In this document: piece after piece, positions 1 to 8,236 of the stretch | Numbering within the stretch: position 1 is the first letter of the stretch | Layout: each line of letters starts with the position of its first letter | Source: Acidimicrobiales bacterium | Lineage (GTDB): Bacteria > Actinomycetota > Acidimicrobiia > Acidimicrobiales > GCA-2861595 | Direction: 5' to 3' | Assembly: GCA_030448025.1 (NCBI GenBank) | Contig: JAUJNQ010000002.1 | Span: 304,952-357,847, forward strand | DNA: 52,896 nt | Translations under genes and position numbers: made by a program | Notes under the pieces: model-generated | What the model was told of the DNA's origin: nothing | What the model saw: only the letters and a program-made list of their open reading frames with translations | The model's database searches: none

Positions 1-62
1 AGTACGCCGACGAGCTCACCCTGGGCCGGGCGCTGCAGGGTCGCCGCGACGTCGAGGCCTGA
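1..62 (+). CDS. C-terminal end of an unidentified protein (5' truncated)
   Basis: The frame starting at base 3 is open from the window edge to a TGA at 60-62 and encodes 19 residues (YADELTLGRALQGRRDVEA). Most of the gene lies upstream of the window. The tail is too short to assign to a family, so no function is proposed. It runs toward the broken DUF222 gene on the opposite strand. Confidence 0.45.
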   Translation, partial: YADELTLGRALQGRRDVEA

Positions 63-225
63 GTACCACCCAACGCTCGGTAAGAACGCATCCACGCCTG
101 CTCTCCCTTGGTGCGGATCGAGGTTCGAGCGCCCGCCCCACATGGCAAGTGCTCACGCGAGGCACGGTCCACTCGTAGGATTCGACGAACTTCGCAGCGC
201 CGCCGCCTTCGACTGAAGGCGGCGG

Positions 226-1375
226 CTACGGTCGTCGATGGCGGTTGCGGTTATGGAAGGCACACGCCACCCGTCCGTTGGCGGCCACCGTCGGCCTCCG
301 GCGGCCCAGGGCTGGACATGGTCGATCTGGCATTGCTCGGCGGGAAGCTCGCAGTACTCGTGGAAGCACTGGCGGTCGCGCACCTCCACGGCTCTACGCG
401 TGGCGCCGCTGAAGAGCCGGGCAGCCACGCCCACGTCCATCACCCGGGAGGCGCCGTCGAAGACCACCCGCTCCACCCACGCCTCGCCCAGCCAGTCCAC
501 CAGCGACCCTGGGCTCACCACCGTTCCGTTGGCCAGCTCGCAGACGCGCCCGGCCAAGGTCTCATAGCCCACCAACACGGTGAACAAGGGCTCGGGACGC
601 CGGCCGTCAGCGGGGGCGGTGCCCGCACGCCTGGCCATCTCGGCCAGGGCGTCGGCCCGGCGCTGGGAAGGCGTGCGGGCCAGATCGGCGACACCGGCGC
701 CATCGCCCAGGCGGGACCGGGCCTCGGCCCAGTCGGCTTCGAACAGCTCGTCTTCGATGCGCCTCAGCGCCTTGTACACGATGGAACCGGCGATGGGGTC
801 GAGCACGAAGTCACCGAACCACATGCCCTCGAAGCTCTGCGACAGGTGCAGTCGCCGTCGCCGTCGCTGGCGCTGGTCGGTGGCTGTCTCCTCGGTTCCG
901 TCGGGATCAGCGTGTTGGTGCCAGTAGGCAAGCACGCGGGTGAAGGAGGAAAGGGGGAGATTGGCGGCGTCGGAGACGAGCATGTCCTCGTCTCGGTCCA
1001 TGGCCTCCTCGGTGGCCGGCGTCCGGGCACGGGCCAGAGCGCCCACCTGGGCCTCGCCGATGTCGCCCCCCAGCCAGGCCTGCTCGGCAACCGGCAGGTG
1101 GCGGAGCTCCCGTCCGAGGCGAACACGGCGCCGGGCGCTGGAGTGGGGGACGTGGCAAGTGGCCGCCAGCCACCCCGCCGCCGAGCGGGCCCCGTCTGCC
1201 TCCCACTCCCGGCGGCGTCGAACGCGGCCGTGGCCCGGGTAGTCACCGCCTCCAGGCGGGCCAGGCAGCGGTGCAGCGATTCGATGCTCGCACCATCGGC
1301 CAGGGCCGCGGGCTCGGCTTCGCAGAGCTTGTCCAACACCGTGTCGAGCTCCTCCAGCACCCCACCATCGTACAT
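226..1375 (-). pseudogene. DUF222/HNH endonuclease-type gene, broken by two frameshifts
   Basis: Three consecutive frames spell one DUF222-HNH protein. The front (from the ATG at 1375) gives the typical leucine-rich start with LHRCLARLEAVTTRATAAFDAAG. Near 1208 one G appears missing from a G run, and the middle continues as EWEADGARSAAGWLAAT through to the HNH region CQIDHVQPWAAGG. Near 294 one C appears missing, and the true end is TVAANGRVACAFHNRNRHRRP before a TAG at 226-228. The HNH histidines and the final His-Asn are present once the frames are joined. These genes are multicopy and mobile-like in actinobacteria, and their role is not settled. An upstream in-frame ATG at 1462 is possible. 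Both breaks are single-base losses in homopolymers, so sequencing error cannot be excluded for this gene alone. Confidence 0.8.
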
Positions 1376-1504
1376 GTGTTCGCTGAACCGAACCAAGCAA
1401 TTTCCCTTGTGGCACAAGGATTTCTTGCTCTCATCGTCTGAGAGGAGCTTCGCCTTCACCACCGAGCGATTGGACTGACGTAGCCAACGTGGAGCTGACC
1501 GTTC

Positions 1505-1983
1505 TCAGCTCGCGGAGTCGCCCGGCGGTGTACAACGCGCCCTCGTATCCGGCAGACGTGCCACTGGGGCCCTCGGGGCGGTCCCCGGTCGCCATCGAGA
1601 TGGACTGCAGGCCCGACTCCCGGTGGCAAACCACGTAGTCGAGGACGAAGCGGTCGTCGCGCTCGAGCACCGACGGGGACCAGGTGAAACCCTTGCCGCC
1701 CACGGAGGACCTCGGCCAGAGCGTTGCCCAGGTGGTCCCACTGGACGAGGTCGGGCGAGGACATCACCAGGGCGTCGACGCCTCCCGCCTGCGTGGCCTA
1801 GGCGTAGTACCTCTCCGCGGTCCGGAGGACGAAGGCGTCGGCGAAGTCCAGGGAGTGGACTGGGCCAGCGGGGGCCCCGGTGCGCTTGTATATGGCCAGG
1901 CAAGCACCCAGCCAGTGGCGGGTGAGATCACGGATGGCGGGCGAGCGGGGCAGAATGCCGAGTATGGATCGCGAGAGCAACAA
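1505..1983 (-). pseudogene. Remnant of a glycoside hydrolase family 43-like gene
   Basis: Reverse-strand frames carry a degraded five-bladed-propeller glycosidase front. TGAPAGPVHSLDFADAFVLRTAERYYA is followed by an in-frame TAG where a tyrosine codon is expected, and the same frame resumes with ATQAGGVDALVMSSPDLVQW. Around 1700 the frame shifts to GFTWSPSVLERDDRFVL and SISMATGDRPEGP, after which similarity fades near 1530. In intact GH43-like enzymes these segments hold the substrate-facing Asp and Trp motifs, and the whole second half is missing here. With at least one stop, one shift and a lost 3' half, this is a genuine pseudogene. Family assignment rests on motif recognition alone. Confidence 0.6.
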
Positions 1984-2368
1984 GCACAGCCCGAGGGTCG
2001 ACGAGGCTCTGGCTCACGACGTGGACTCCCTGCTCCACGGCTCGCCGGAGGAGTCGAGGGCCCAGGAGGGACGCCTCCAGGAGGACCCGGAGGTGGGACC
2101 GGGGAGGCGGTTCGACGAGGCCCTCCCCGGGATGGAGCTCACCGACGCCGACGTGGCGGAGCGAGCGGAGCTGTCCCGCCACCTCGCCGCAGCCCGCTTC
2201 CCAGCCCATCGCGACGAGCTGATCACCGTGGCCCGGCAAGACCACGCTCCGGACGACGTGATGCAGGCGCTGGACCAACTCCCTGCCGACCAGGCCTTCC
2301 AGAACGTCCAGGCCGTCTGGCGGGCACTGGGCGGTCACGTGGAGCCACCCCACACCCATCCGGAGTGA
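1964..2368 (+). CDS. DUF2795 domain protein
   Basis: This is a 134-residue protein. The N-terminal 60 residues are polar and acidic, and the C-terminal part (from about residue 67, ELSRHLAAARFPAHRDELI through to FQNVQAVWRALGG) matches the small helical DUF2795 domain common in actinobacteria. No catalytic residues are evident and the function is unknown. The ATG at 1964 was chosen over upstream in-frame starts because the residues before it look non-coding and run into the GH43 remnant on the other strand. The gene lies 13 bases before the exonuclease gene and may be cotranscribed with it. Confidence 0.75.
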   Translation: MDRESNKHSPRVDEALAHDVDSLLHGSPEESRAQEGRLQEDPEVGPGRRFDEALPGMELTDADVAERAELSRHLAAARFPAHRDELITVARQDHAPDDVMQALDQLPADQAFQNVQAVWRALGGHVEPPHTHPE

Positions 2369-2381
2369 CCGCCGGCCCACC

Positions 2382-3284
2382 ATGACGGGCCCTGCGGTGC
2401 GGGTGCACCTGGTGGACGGCACTTACGAGTTGTTCCGTCACCATTACGGGGTGCCTGCGGCGGCCCGCGCCAAGGGTTCCGGCTCGGCGGCCACCAGGGG
2501 CGTGCTCGGCTTCGTGCTCGCGCTGCTCGAGTCGGGCGCCGCCCACGTCGGGGTGGCCACCGACCACGTCATCGAGTCGTTCCGAAACCGCCTCTGGCCC
2601 GGGTACAAGGACGGCAGCGGCATGCCCGAGGACCTGCTCGGCCAGTTCCCGCTCGTCGAGGAGGCACTCGGGGCCATGGGCGTGGTCGTGTGGCCCATGG
2701 TCGAGCTGGAGGCCGACGATGCCCTCGCCTCGGCCGCGACCGTGGCCACGGAGGACGGCGCCGTCGGGCAGGTCGTCATCCACACTCCGGACAAGGACCT
2801 GGCTCAGTGCGTGGTGGGAGACCGGGTGGTCCAACACGACCAGCGCAAGGGCGTGACCACCGACGAGGCCGGCGTGGTCGCCCGCTTCGGGGTGACGCCA
2901 CCGTCGGTCCCCGACTGGCTGGCGCTGGTAGGGGACTCGGCAGACGGCTTCCCCGGGCTCAAGGGCTGGGGCAAAGCCGCGGCGTCGGCCGTCCTCGGCC
3001 GGTACCACCACCTGGAGGACGTCCCCCGCCTGGGCGAGCGCTGGCAGGTGGACGTGCGAGGCGCCCGCTCGCTGGCCAACACCCTTCGCGAGCAATGGGA
3101 GTCGGCTCTGCTGTTCCGTGACCTGGCCACCCTGCGGGTGGACCGCTCGTTGCTGGCGACGGTGGAGGACCTGCGCTGGCAGGGGCCGACCGAAGCCTTG
3201 GCCGAGGTCTGTGACCGCCTGCGGGCTCCCCACCTGGTCGAGCGGGCTCAGTCGCTCGCCGCCGAACGCTTCTCGGGGACATAG
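2382..3284 (+). CDS. 5'-3' exonuclease, FEN/PolI N-terminal domain type
   Basis: This 300-residue stand-alone protein is related to the 5'-nuclease domain of DNA polymerase I. It opens with VHLVDGTYELFRHH, carries ELEADDALASAA and TPDKDLAQ acidic motifs, and has GDSADGFPGLKGWG, the helix-hairpin-helix region that follows the metal-binding aspartates. The family cleaves 5' flaps and RNA primers using two metal ions, so a role in replication or repair is expected. No polymerase domain follows. Its 3' end overlaps the convergent aat gene by 37 bases, so the two transcripts are antisense at their ends. Confidence 0.85.
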   Translation: MTGPAVRVHLVDGTYELFRHHYGVPAAARAKGSGSAATRGVLGFVLALLESGAAHVGVATDHVIESFRNRLWPGYKDGSGMPEDLLGQFPLVEEALGAMGVVVWPMVELEADDALASAATVATEDGAVGQVVIHTPDKDLAQCVVGDRVVQHDQRKGVTTDEAGVVARFGVTPPSVPDWLALVGDSADGFPGLKGWGKAAASAVLGRYHHLEDVPRLGERWQVDVRGARSLANTLREQWESALLFRDLATLRVDRSLLATVEDLRWQGPTEALAEVCDRLRAPHLVERAQSLAAERFSGT

Positions 3285-4000
3285 CCCGTCGATTCCCCGG
3301 CCCATGTCCCCGAGAAGGCCGGAGGTAAGGGGCGGGCCAGGGCCTCGGCCAGCAGCTCCAGGTACTGACGTCGGCTGACCTCGACCGCTCCCAGGCTGGC
3401 CAGGTGGGGCGTGGACCACTGCACGTCGAGGAGGCGCGCACCCCCACTTTGCAACAGGTCCACCAGGCCGACGAGGGCCACCTTGGAGGCGTCGTTCCGC
3501 CGGTGGAACATGGACTCGCCGGCGAACAAACCGCCGATGGCCACGCCGTAGAGCCCGCCACCGAGCGAACCGTCGTCCCCGGACCAAGCCTCCACGCTGT
3601 GCGCCCAGCCCAAGCGGTGGAGCGCCACATAGGCCTCACGGATCTCCGGAGAGATCCATCCGTGGGTCCGGCCGGGGTCGGCGCATGCGTCGACGACCTG
3701 CTCGAAGGCGGTGTTCACGCGTACCTCGAAGTGCCCGCAGGACTTGCGCAGCGAACGGCTCACGCGCAACCCGTCGAGCGGCAGGATGCCGCGGGGATCG
3801 GGTGACCACCACGCGGCCACGCCTCTGGTCTGCGCACCCGCGAGGGGCATCGGGAACAGCCCGGACCGGTAGGCGGTGAGGATGGTGCCGGCGTCGAGGG
3901 CGGCGCCGACGGCCACCAGCTCGTCACTCGCCAGAGTGGGATCGGGGAAGGCCCACGAGGTGGGTGGCGGCTCAATGGGTCCGGTGGACGGCTCGAGCAC
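3248..4000 (-). CDS. aat: Leucyl/phenylalanyl-tRNA-protein transferase
   Basis: This 250-residue enzyme attaches Leu or Phe from charged tRNA to N-terminal Lys/Arg of proteins, marking them for ClpS/ClpAP degradation. The signature SGLFPMPL, WWSPDPRGILPLDGLRVSRSLRK, WISPEIREAYVALHRLGWAHSVE and GGLYGVAIGGLFAGESMFHRR are all present in the usual order and the length is normal. The GTG at 4000 is preferred: the protein begins just before the conserved region, and a TATCGT promoter hexamer ends 6 bases upstream, implying a leaderless message. The same frame stays open far upstream, but that part is antisense to the carboxyltransferase gene. Confidence 0.9.
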   Translation of the reverse strand: MLEPSTGPIEPPPTSWAFPDPTLASDELVAVGAALDAGTILTAYRSGLFPMPLAGAQTRGVAAWWSPDPRGILPLDGLRVSRSLRKSCGHFEVRVNTAFEQVVDACADPGRTHGWISPEIREAYVALHRLGWAHSVEAWSGDDGSLGGGLYGVAIGGLFAGESMFHRRNDASKVALVGLVDLLQSGGARLLDVQWSTPHLASLGAVEVSRRQYLELLAEALARPLPPAFSGTWAGESTGYVPEKRSAASD

Positions 4001-4006
4001 GGACCG

Positions 4007-4012
4007 ACGATA
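4007..4012 (-). promoter_or_regulatory. -10 element of aat (leaderless)
   Basis: TATCGT read on the reverse strand ends 6 bases before the GTG of aat, so transcription would begin at or next to the start codon. This is one of eleven cases of the same arrangement in the window. Confidence 0.5.
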
Positions 4013-4059
4013 GGCAGCATGGCAACGAGGCGACACCGGGTGCCCGGTGGGCGAAGAAC

Positions 4060-4065
4060 TAGCCT
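4060..4065 (+). promoter_or_regulatory. -10 element of the carboxyltransferase gene (leaderless)
   Basis: TAGCCT lies 7 bases before the GTG at 4073. This spacing supports 4073 as the start, rather than the ATG at 4019, which lies upstream of this hexamer and only 18 bases from the aat start. Confidence 0.45.
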
Positions 4066-4072
4066 CCTGGGG

Positions 4073-5644
4073 GTGGTGGACCACGCGATGACCCCGCACC
4101 GCGAAGGGTTGGCCAGGCGCAAGGACGACGCCCTCCACGCCGGGTCGGAGCGGGCAGTCGAACGCCAGCACGCCCGGGGCAAGATGACGGCTCGGGAGAG
4201 GATCGACTACCTGCTCGACGACGGGTCGTTCCGTGAGCTGGACATGCTGGCTCGCCACCGGTCCCAAGCCATGGGGCTCGACGACCACCGGCCCTACACC
4301 GACGGCGTGGTCACGGGGTTCGGCACCGTCGACGGCCGCAGCGTGTGCGTCTTCAGTCAGGACTTCACGGTCTACGGCGGCTCCTTGGGCGAGGTCTTCG
4401 CCGAGAAGGTGCTCAAGGCCATGGACCTGGCGGTGTCCGCCGGTGTTCCCATGATCGGCATCAACGACGGTGCCGGCGCCCGCATCCAGGAGGGTGTGGT
4501 CTCGCTCGACATGTACGGCAAGATCTTCCGGCGCAACGTGGCCGCCTCGGGCGTGATCCCCCAGATCAGCGTGATACTCGGCCCCTGCGCCGGGGGGGCC
4601 GTCTACAGCCCCGCCATGACCGACTTCATCTTCATGGTCCAGGGCATCTCCCACATGTTCATCACCGGCCCCGACGTCGTCCGGGCGGTGACCGGTGAGG
4701 ACGTGACTCCCGAAGAGCTGGGCGGGGCCACCCCTCACTCCACCCGATCGGGGCTGTGCACCTTCGTCAGCCCAGACGAGAGGAGTTGCCTGACCGACGT
4801 GCGACGTCTTCTGGCGTACCTCCCGTCGAGCTGCGGGGATGACCCGCCCCACTACCCGCTCCCGGCGACGGCGCCCGGGCAGGGGAACGGTCCCCTGAGC
4901 GAGCTGGTAGAGCTCCTCCCGCCCGGTCCCAGCGACCCCTATGACGTGAGGACGGTCATCCGAGCCGTCGTCGACGGTGGCGAGCTGCTCGAGTGCTTCG
5001 CCGACTGGGCCCCCAACATCGTGTGCACCTTCGCCCGCCTCGACGGCCACCCGGTGGGCATCGTGGCCAACCAGCCCGGTGTCCTGGCCGGGGTGCTCGA
5101 CGTGGACGCCTCGGAGAAGGCGGCCCGGTTCGTGCGCACGTGCGATGCGTTCCGGCTCCCGCTGGTGACGCTGGTGGACGTGCCCGGCTTCCTGCCCGGC
5201 ACCGACCAGGAGCACGGTGGCGTCATCCGCCACGGCGCCAAGCTGCTGTACGCCTTCTGCGAGGCCACCGTCCCCCGTATCCAGGTGATCACCCGGAAGG
5301 CCTACGGGGGCGCCTACGTGGTGATGAACGCCAAGGCCATCGGAGCCGACCTCGCCTATGCCTGGCCCGCGGCCGAGGTGGCGGTCATGAGACCCCAGGC
5401 GGCGGTGGAGGTCCTGCATCGCCGAGAGCTGGCCGAGGCTGTGGATCACGCCGCTCGAAGAGCCGAGCTGGCCAAGGAGTACGCCGAGGTGCACGTGAAC
5501 CCGTACCTCGCTGCCGAGCGCGGCTACGTCGACGACGTCATCGATCCGGCGGACACTCGCGACGTCCTGGTTCGCGGTTTGGCCCTGCTCCGGTCCAAGC
5601 GGGCGGAGGCCTCGTCGAGGAAGCATGGCAACGTCCCCCTCTGA
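4073..5644 (+). CDS. Acyl-CoA (acetyl/propionyl-CoA) carboxylase, carboxyltransferase subunit
   Basis: This 523-residue protein is the beta subunit that transfers carboxyl from carboxybiotin to an acyl-CoA, making malonyl- or methylmalonyl-CoA. Family hallmarks are HAGSERAVERQHARGKMTARERI at the front, the oxyanion-hole glycines in GINDGAGARIQEG and GPCAGGAVYSPA in the N-domain, and VDVPGFLPGTDQEHGGVIRHGAKLL with RKAYGGAYVVMNAK in the C-domain. Length is normal for PccB/AccD types. Substrate preference cannot be read from sequence alone. The GTG at 4073 leaves about 12 residues before the conserved region, as in relatives. The gene overlaps the epsilon subunit by 20 bases. No biotin-carboxylase alpha subunit is in the window. 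Confidence 0.9.
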   Translation: MVDHAMTPHREGLARRKDDALHAGSERAVERQHARGKMTARERIDYLLDDGSFRELDMLARHRSQAMGLDDHRPYTDGVVTGFGTVDGRSVCVFSQDFTVYGGSLGEVFAEKVLKAMDLAVSAGVPMIGINDGAGARIQEGVVSLDMYGKIFRRNVAASGVIPQISVILGPCAGGAVYSPAMTDFIFMVQGISHMFITGPDVVRAVTGEDVTPEELGGATPHSTRSGLCTFVSPDERSCLTDVRRLLAYLPSSCGDDPPHYPLPATAPGQGNGPLSELVELLPPGPSDPYDVRTVIRAVVDGGELLECFADWAPNIVCTFARLDGHPVGIVANQPGVLAGVLDVDASEKAARFVRTCDAFRLPLVTLVDVPGFLPGTDQEHGGVIRHGAKLLYAFCEATVPRIQVITRKAYGGAYVVMNAKAIGADLAYAWPAAEVAVMRPQAAVEVLHRRELAEAVDHAARRAELAKEYAEVHVNPYLAAERGYVDDVIDPADTRDVLVRGLALLRSKRAEASSRKHGNVPL

Positions 5645-5870
5645 ATCGCCCCCCTCCGGGCCGGTGGTGTCCGAGGTCAGCCCGACGGCTTCGCCCCAGG
5701 TGGCGGCGGCCATCGTGGCCGCCGTCGACGCCCTGTGGCTCGGCCCGTCGGCGACCCGCCCGGGCGAGACGCCCGCCGCCTCGCGGTCTTCCTGGCGCTT
5801 CTCGGGCCGGTGGTGGAGCCGGCGGAAGGCACCGAGCGCTTCGGGGACAAGCTCCCGGCGGCCGTGGTGA
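5625..5870 (+). CDS. Acyl-CoA carboxylase epsilon subunit
   Basis: This 81-residue small subunit is found with actinobacterial acyl-CoA carboxylases, where it stabilises and stimulates the alpha-beta complex. A variable Ser/Pro-rich front leads to the helix PQVAAAIVAAVDALW and the diagnostic tail WRFSGRWWSRRK. Its ATG sits inside the last codons of the carboxyltransferase gene in another frame, implying translational coupling. The residues after the WW motif (APSASGTSSRRPW) are not conserved in relatives, to my knowledge. Confidence 0.8.
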   Translation: MATSPSESPPSGPVVSEVSPTASPQVAAAIVAAVDALWLGPSATRPGETPAASRSSWRFSGRWWSRRKAPSASGTSSRRPW

Positions 5871-5910
5871 GCTCGCTGCCGCGAGCCAGACCGTTGCCGC
5901 AATGACACCA

Positions 5911-5975
5911 TTGCCGTTATCCCCGCTTGTGGAAAACCTTGGGGAGAACTCGGGGAACACAGTGGGTATCCACTG
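5911..5975. other. Cluster of DnaA-box-like 9-mers (oriC-like patch)
   Basis: Four sequences resemble the DnaA box TTATCCACA or its complement: TTATCCCCG at 5917-5925 (7/9), TGTGGAAAA at 5928-5936 (8/9), TGGGGAGAA at 5940-5948 (7/9) and GTATCCACT at 5966-5974 (7/9). The stretch is visibly richer in A/T than its surroundings. It resembles sequence found near dnaA in actinobacterial origins, but neither dnaA nor dnaN follows. It sits between the epsilon subunit gene and a methyltransferase lacking its front half, so it may mark a rearrangement junction or an origin fragment. Origin function is not shown. Confidence 0.35.
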
Positions 5976-6039
5976 GAAGGAGTGGTCTCATCTCGGTGAT
6001 CGACGGTGTCGTCGGCACCCGCCGAGGGGGATCCACCAG

Positions 6040-6462
6040 GTGGAAGCGTCCGAGGGCCGGGTCCTGGCTATGGCACCCGAAGGCGGGGCCGACCTCGACG
6101 CCGCGGAGGCCGGCTCAGTGGACACCGTCGTGTCCACCTTCGCCCTGTGCCGGGTGGCCGACCTCCAGGGAACCCTCACCCGAGTCCGCCGGGCCCTGGC
6201 ACCCGAGGGGGTGCTGCTGTTCCTCGAGCACGTCGGCGCCCCGGGTTGGCGCCAAGGCTTCCAGCGGGCGGTGACGCCGGCGTGGCAGCGGCTGGCGCCG
6301 GGCTGTCACCTCGATCGTGACGTCCCCGCCGCCATCCGGGCCGCCGGCATGGCCATCACCGACATCGAACGCTTCCCGCTGCCGTGGGGTGGGCCGCTGA
6401 TGGTCAAGGGTGTCCGGGGCGCGGCCCGCCTCCGTGCCCGGCGGGAGCCGAACGATGCCTGA
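6040..6462 (+). pseudogene. Class I SAM-dependent methyltransferase, 5'-truncated
   Basis: The frame encodes the back half of a UbiE-like methyltransferase: SVDTVVSTFALCRVADLQGTL, then RRALAPEGVLLFLEHV, a CHLDRDVPAAIRAAGM segment and LPWGGPLMVKGVRG. The glycine-rich SAM-binding motif I and about 80-90 residues that should precede it are absent, and the bases upstream are the DnaA-box-like patch. The first plausible start is the GTG at 6040, with an ATG at 6070. Without motif I it should not bind SAM, so it is called a pseudogene. Its stop overlaps the start of the S51 peptidase gene by 8 bases, so it may still act as the translated leader of that gene. Confidence 0.65.
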
Positions 6463-7138
6463 CACTGGGACTGAGACCGGGACGCTGGCCCTCGTGGGTG
6501 GGGCCGAGTGGCAGGAGGGGTGCACCTTCGACGCCGAGCTGCTGGAGGCCAGCGGCGGAGGCGAGGTCCTGGTCCTTCCCACCGCCGCCGCCTACGAGCG
6601 TCCGGAGCGGGCGGTGGAGGCAGCGACGCGCTGGTTCGAGGGGTTGGGCGCCGTCGTGAGGGGCCTCGACGTCCTCCATCGCGGCGACGCCGAGGACGAG
6701 GCCAAGGCCGCCGCCGTGCGGGGCGCCAGCTTCGTCTACCTGAGTGGGGGTTCGCCGCTCCACCTGCGGTCGGTGCTCAAGGACTCCGCTGTCTGGGACG
6801 CCCTGGTGACGGCGTGGCAGCACGGGGCGGTGGTGGCCGGCTCGTCGGCAGGGGCCATGGTGCTCACCGATCCCATGGTGGATCCGCGCGGCGGGGCCTT
6901 CACCGTGGGACTCGGGCTGGTGTCCCAGGTGGCCATCGTCCCCAACCACGACTCCTGGTCGCCGGAGAAGGCGCACCGCACCCTGGAGCTCGCCCCCGAT
7001 GGGCTCCCGGTGGTGGGGATCGACGAGCGCACGGCCGTGATCCGGGCCACCGACGGCAGCTGGCGCTCGGCGGGAGTGGGTGAGGTGACGGTGTTCGTGA
7101 ACGGCCGGGAAGCGAGCCTCGACGCCCTTCCCGGGTAG
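6455..7138 (+). CDS. Type 1 glutamine amidotransferase-like / peptidase S51 family protein
   Basis: This 227-residue protein has the S51 (dipeptidase E/cyanophycinase-like) fold. LALVGGAEWQEG opens the first strand, FVYLSGGSPLHLRSVL is the conserved glycine turn, and AGSSAGAMVL holds the nucleophile serine in a G-x-S-A-G-A elbow. The PNHDSW segment is a likely source of the catalytic histidine. Family members hydrolyse aspartyl dipeptides or cyanophycin, and the substrate here is unknown. The ATG at 6455 was chosen because it overlaps the methyltransferase stop. An upstream in-frame ATG at 6410 would add 15 non-conserved residues. Confidence 0.8.
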   Translation: MPDTGTETGTLALVGGAEWQEGCTFDAELLEASGGGEVLVLPTAAAYERPERAVEAATRWFEGLGAVVRGLDVLHRGDAEDEAKAAAVRGASFVYLSGGSPLHLRSVLKDSAVWDALVTAWQHGAVVAGSSAGAMVLTDPMVDPRGGAFTVGLGLVSQVAIVPNHDSWSPEKAHRTLELAPDGLPVVGIDERTAVIRATDGSWRSAGVGEVTVFVNGREASLDALPG

Positions 7139-7149
7139 CCGACCGAACA

Positions 7150-7734
7150 GTGAGCTTCGATGCGCCCGGAGCTCTGCTGCTCACGCCCGGCGCTGGCAGC
7201 GATCGCAACCATGCTTCGCTGATCGCCATCGAGGCGGCCGTGGCGCCCATGCCGGCGGCGCGCGTCGACTTCCCCTATCGCCGAGCCGGTCGCAGGGCGC
7301 CCGACCGGGCACCGCGGCTGGTGGCCTGCGTCGTCGAGGAAGCCGCAGCGCTGGCCGGCCGGGCCTGCGTGTCGCCTCAGCGGGTCGCCCTGGGTGGGCG
7401 CTCGATGGGTGGGCGCATCTGCTCGATGGCCGTGGCCGAGGGGTTGGCGGCAAGCGGGCTGGTTCTGATCTCCTACCCGCTCCACCCGCCGGGCCACCCC
7501 GAGCGTCTGCGCACGGAGCATTTCCCGGCCATCGAGGTGCCGTGCCTGTTCGTGTCGGGGACGCGTGACCCTTTCGCCACCCCCGGCGAGCTGGAAGCCG
7601 CCTCAGCCCACGTCGCCGGCCCGGTGACCCACGTATGGATCGAGGCGGCGGGACACGACCTCAAAGGCGCCGACGCCATGTTGGCTGCGTCGGTGGCGGC
7701 GTGGGTGAGCGGAGGCGCAGCTCACACTGAATGA
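7150..7734 (+). CDS. Alpha/beta hydrolase, KANL3/Tex30-like
   Basis: This 194-residue small hydrolase begins at a GTG 11 bases after the S51 gene. It has the early GALLLTPGAGSDRNH loop, the nucleophile elbow GGRSMGGR, the acid in FVSGTRDPF and the histidine in AAGHDLKG, which make a complete Ser-Asp-His triad. This layout matches the dienelactone-hydrolase-related KANL3/Tex30 group, whose bacterial members are uncharacterised. Proximity to the S51 gene suggests one transcript. Confidence 0.8.
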   Translation: MSFDAPGALLLTPGAGSDRNHASLIAIEAAVAPMPAARVDFPYRRAGRRAPDRAPRLVACVVEEAAALAGRACVSPQRVALGGRSMGGRICSMAVAEGLAASGLVLISYPLHPPGHPERLRTEHFPAIEVPCLFVSGTRDPFATPGELEAASAHVAGPVTHVWIEAAGHDLKGADAMLAASVAAWVSGGAAHTE

Positions 7735-7761
7735 CGTCCCGTACGGGTACCGAACCTCCCC

Positions 7762-8046
7762 TCAGCCTCCTGCCCCGAGGCCGAGCCCGATGCCACCCAC
7801 ACGGCGCTTCTCGAAGCGGCCGCAGTCTCGAGGGCAGCCTCCGGCGACGTCAGCGCCCACGGCACAGCGGGTGAGGACCAGGCCGTCAACGGTTTCTCTC
7901 GTCGAGGCGTGTTCGCAGTCGGCCCGAACGGTCACGTCGGCGAGCAACTGATCCAGGTTGGCGTCGGTGATGACAGGGATCGGCTGTTCGGCTTCGGCTC
8001 GGGCCTGGCGGTTCGCACGCTGGCGCTTGCGCTTGGCGCTGGTCAC
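7762..8046 (-). CDS. Small hypothetical protein with conserved cysteines
   Basis: This 94-residue protein has a basic front (SAKRKRQRANRQARAEAE), a central helical part and a cysteine-bearing tail (RADCEH, LTRCAV, GGCPRDCGRFEKRR). Four cysteines, two in C-x-x-x-C spacing, suggest a metal site or disulfides. The GTG at 8046 was preferred to an in-frame ATG at 8202 because the intervening 52 residues are Ser/Pro/Thr-rich and unlike the rest. I do not recognise a named family. It is convergent with the hydrolase gene and divergent from arsR. Confidence 0.5.
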   Translation of the reverse strand: MTSAKRKRQRANRQARAEAEQPIPVITDANLDQLLADVTVRADCEHASTRETVDGLVLTRCAVGADVAGGCPRDCGRFEKRRVGGIGLGLGAGG

Positions 8047-8236
8047 GGGAACAGGCGGGCCCTGCCCCGTGGACGGGTGGGTCGAGTCGCTTCCGGAGCT
8101 CGTCGGCCAGTTGACGGGGCTTCGAAGCACGCCCCTTGCTCCGGAACCATGGCGTTGCTCATTGCTCTCCATTGTGGTCGAGGGTTCGAAGTGCGTGCCC
8201 ACCGTCGTGCCCGTCAGCTCCGACTTGCTCCATAGC

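Noticed and set aside
108-1478. A 456-codon forward frame over the DUF222 gene
   Set aside because: The translation is His/Gly/Ala-rich without a domain, while the reverse strand has clear DUF222-HNH motifs across three frames.
2223-3587. A 454-codon reverse-strand frame over the exonuclease gene
   Set aside because: The composition is that of a shadow frame and it overlaps both the exonuclease and the real aat frame.
4093-4140. Reading the carboxyltransferase as a fusion or as AccD with a zinc finger
   Set aside because: The front is the normal PccB-type helix region (HAGSERAVE); no four-cysteine zinc ribbon is present.
4001-5911. A long reverse-strand extension of the aat frame
   Set aside because: It is antisense to the carboxyltransferase and epsilon genes and has no family similarity. 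The aat protein is complete from the GTG at 4000.
8180-8210. tRNA-like GGTTCGAA sequence
   Set aside because: No acceptor or anticodon stems can be paired around it. No tRNA or rRNA gene was found anywhere in the window.
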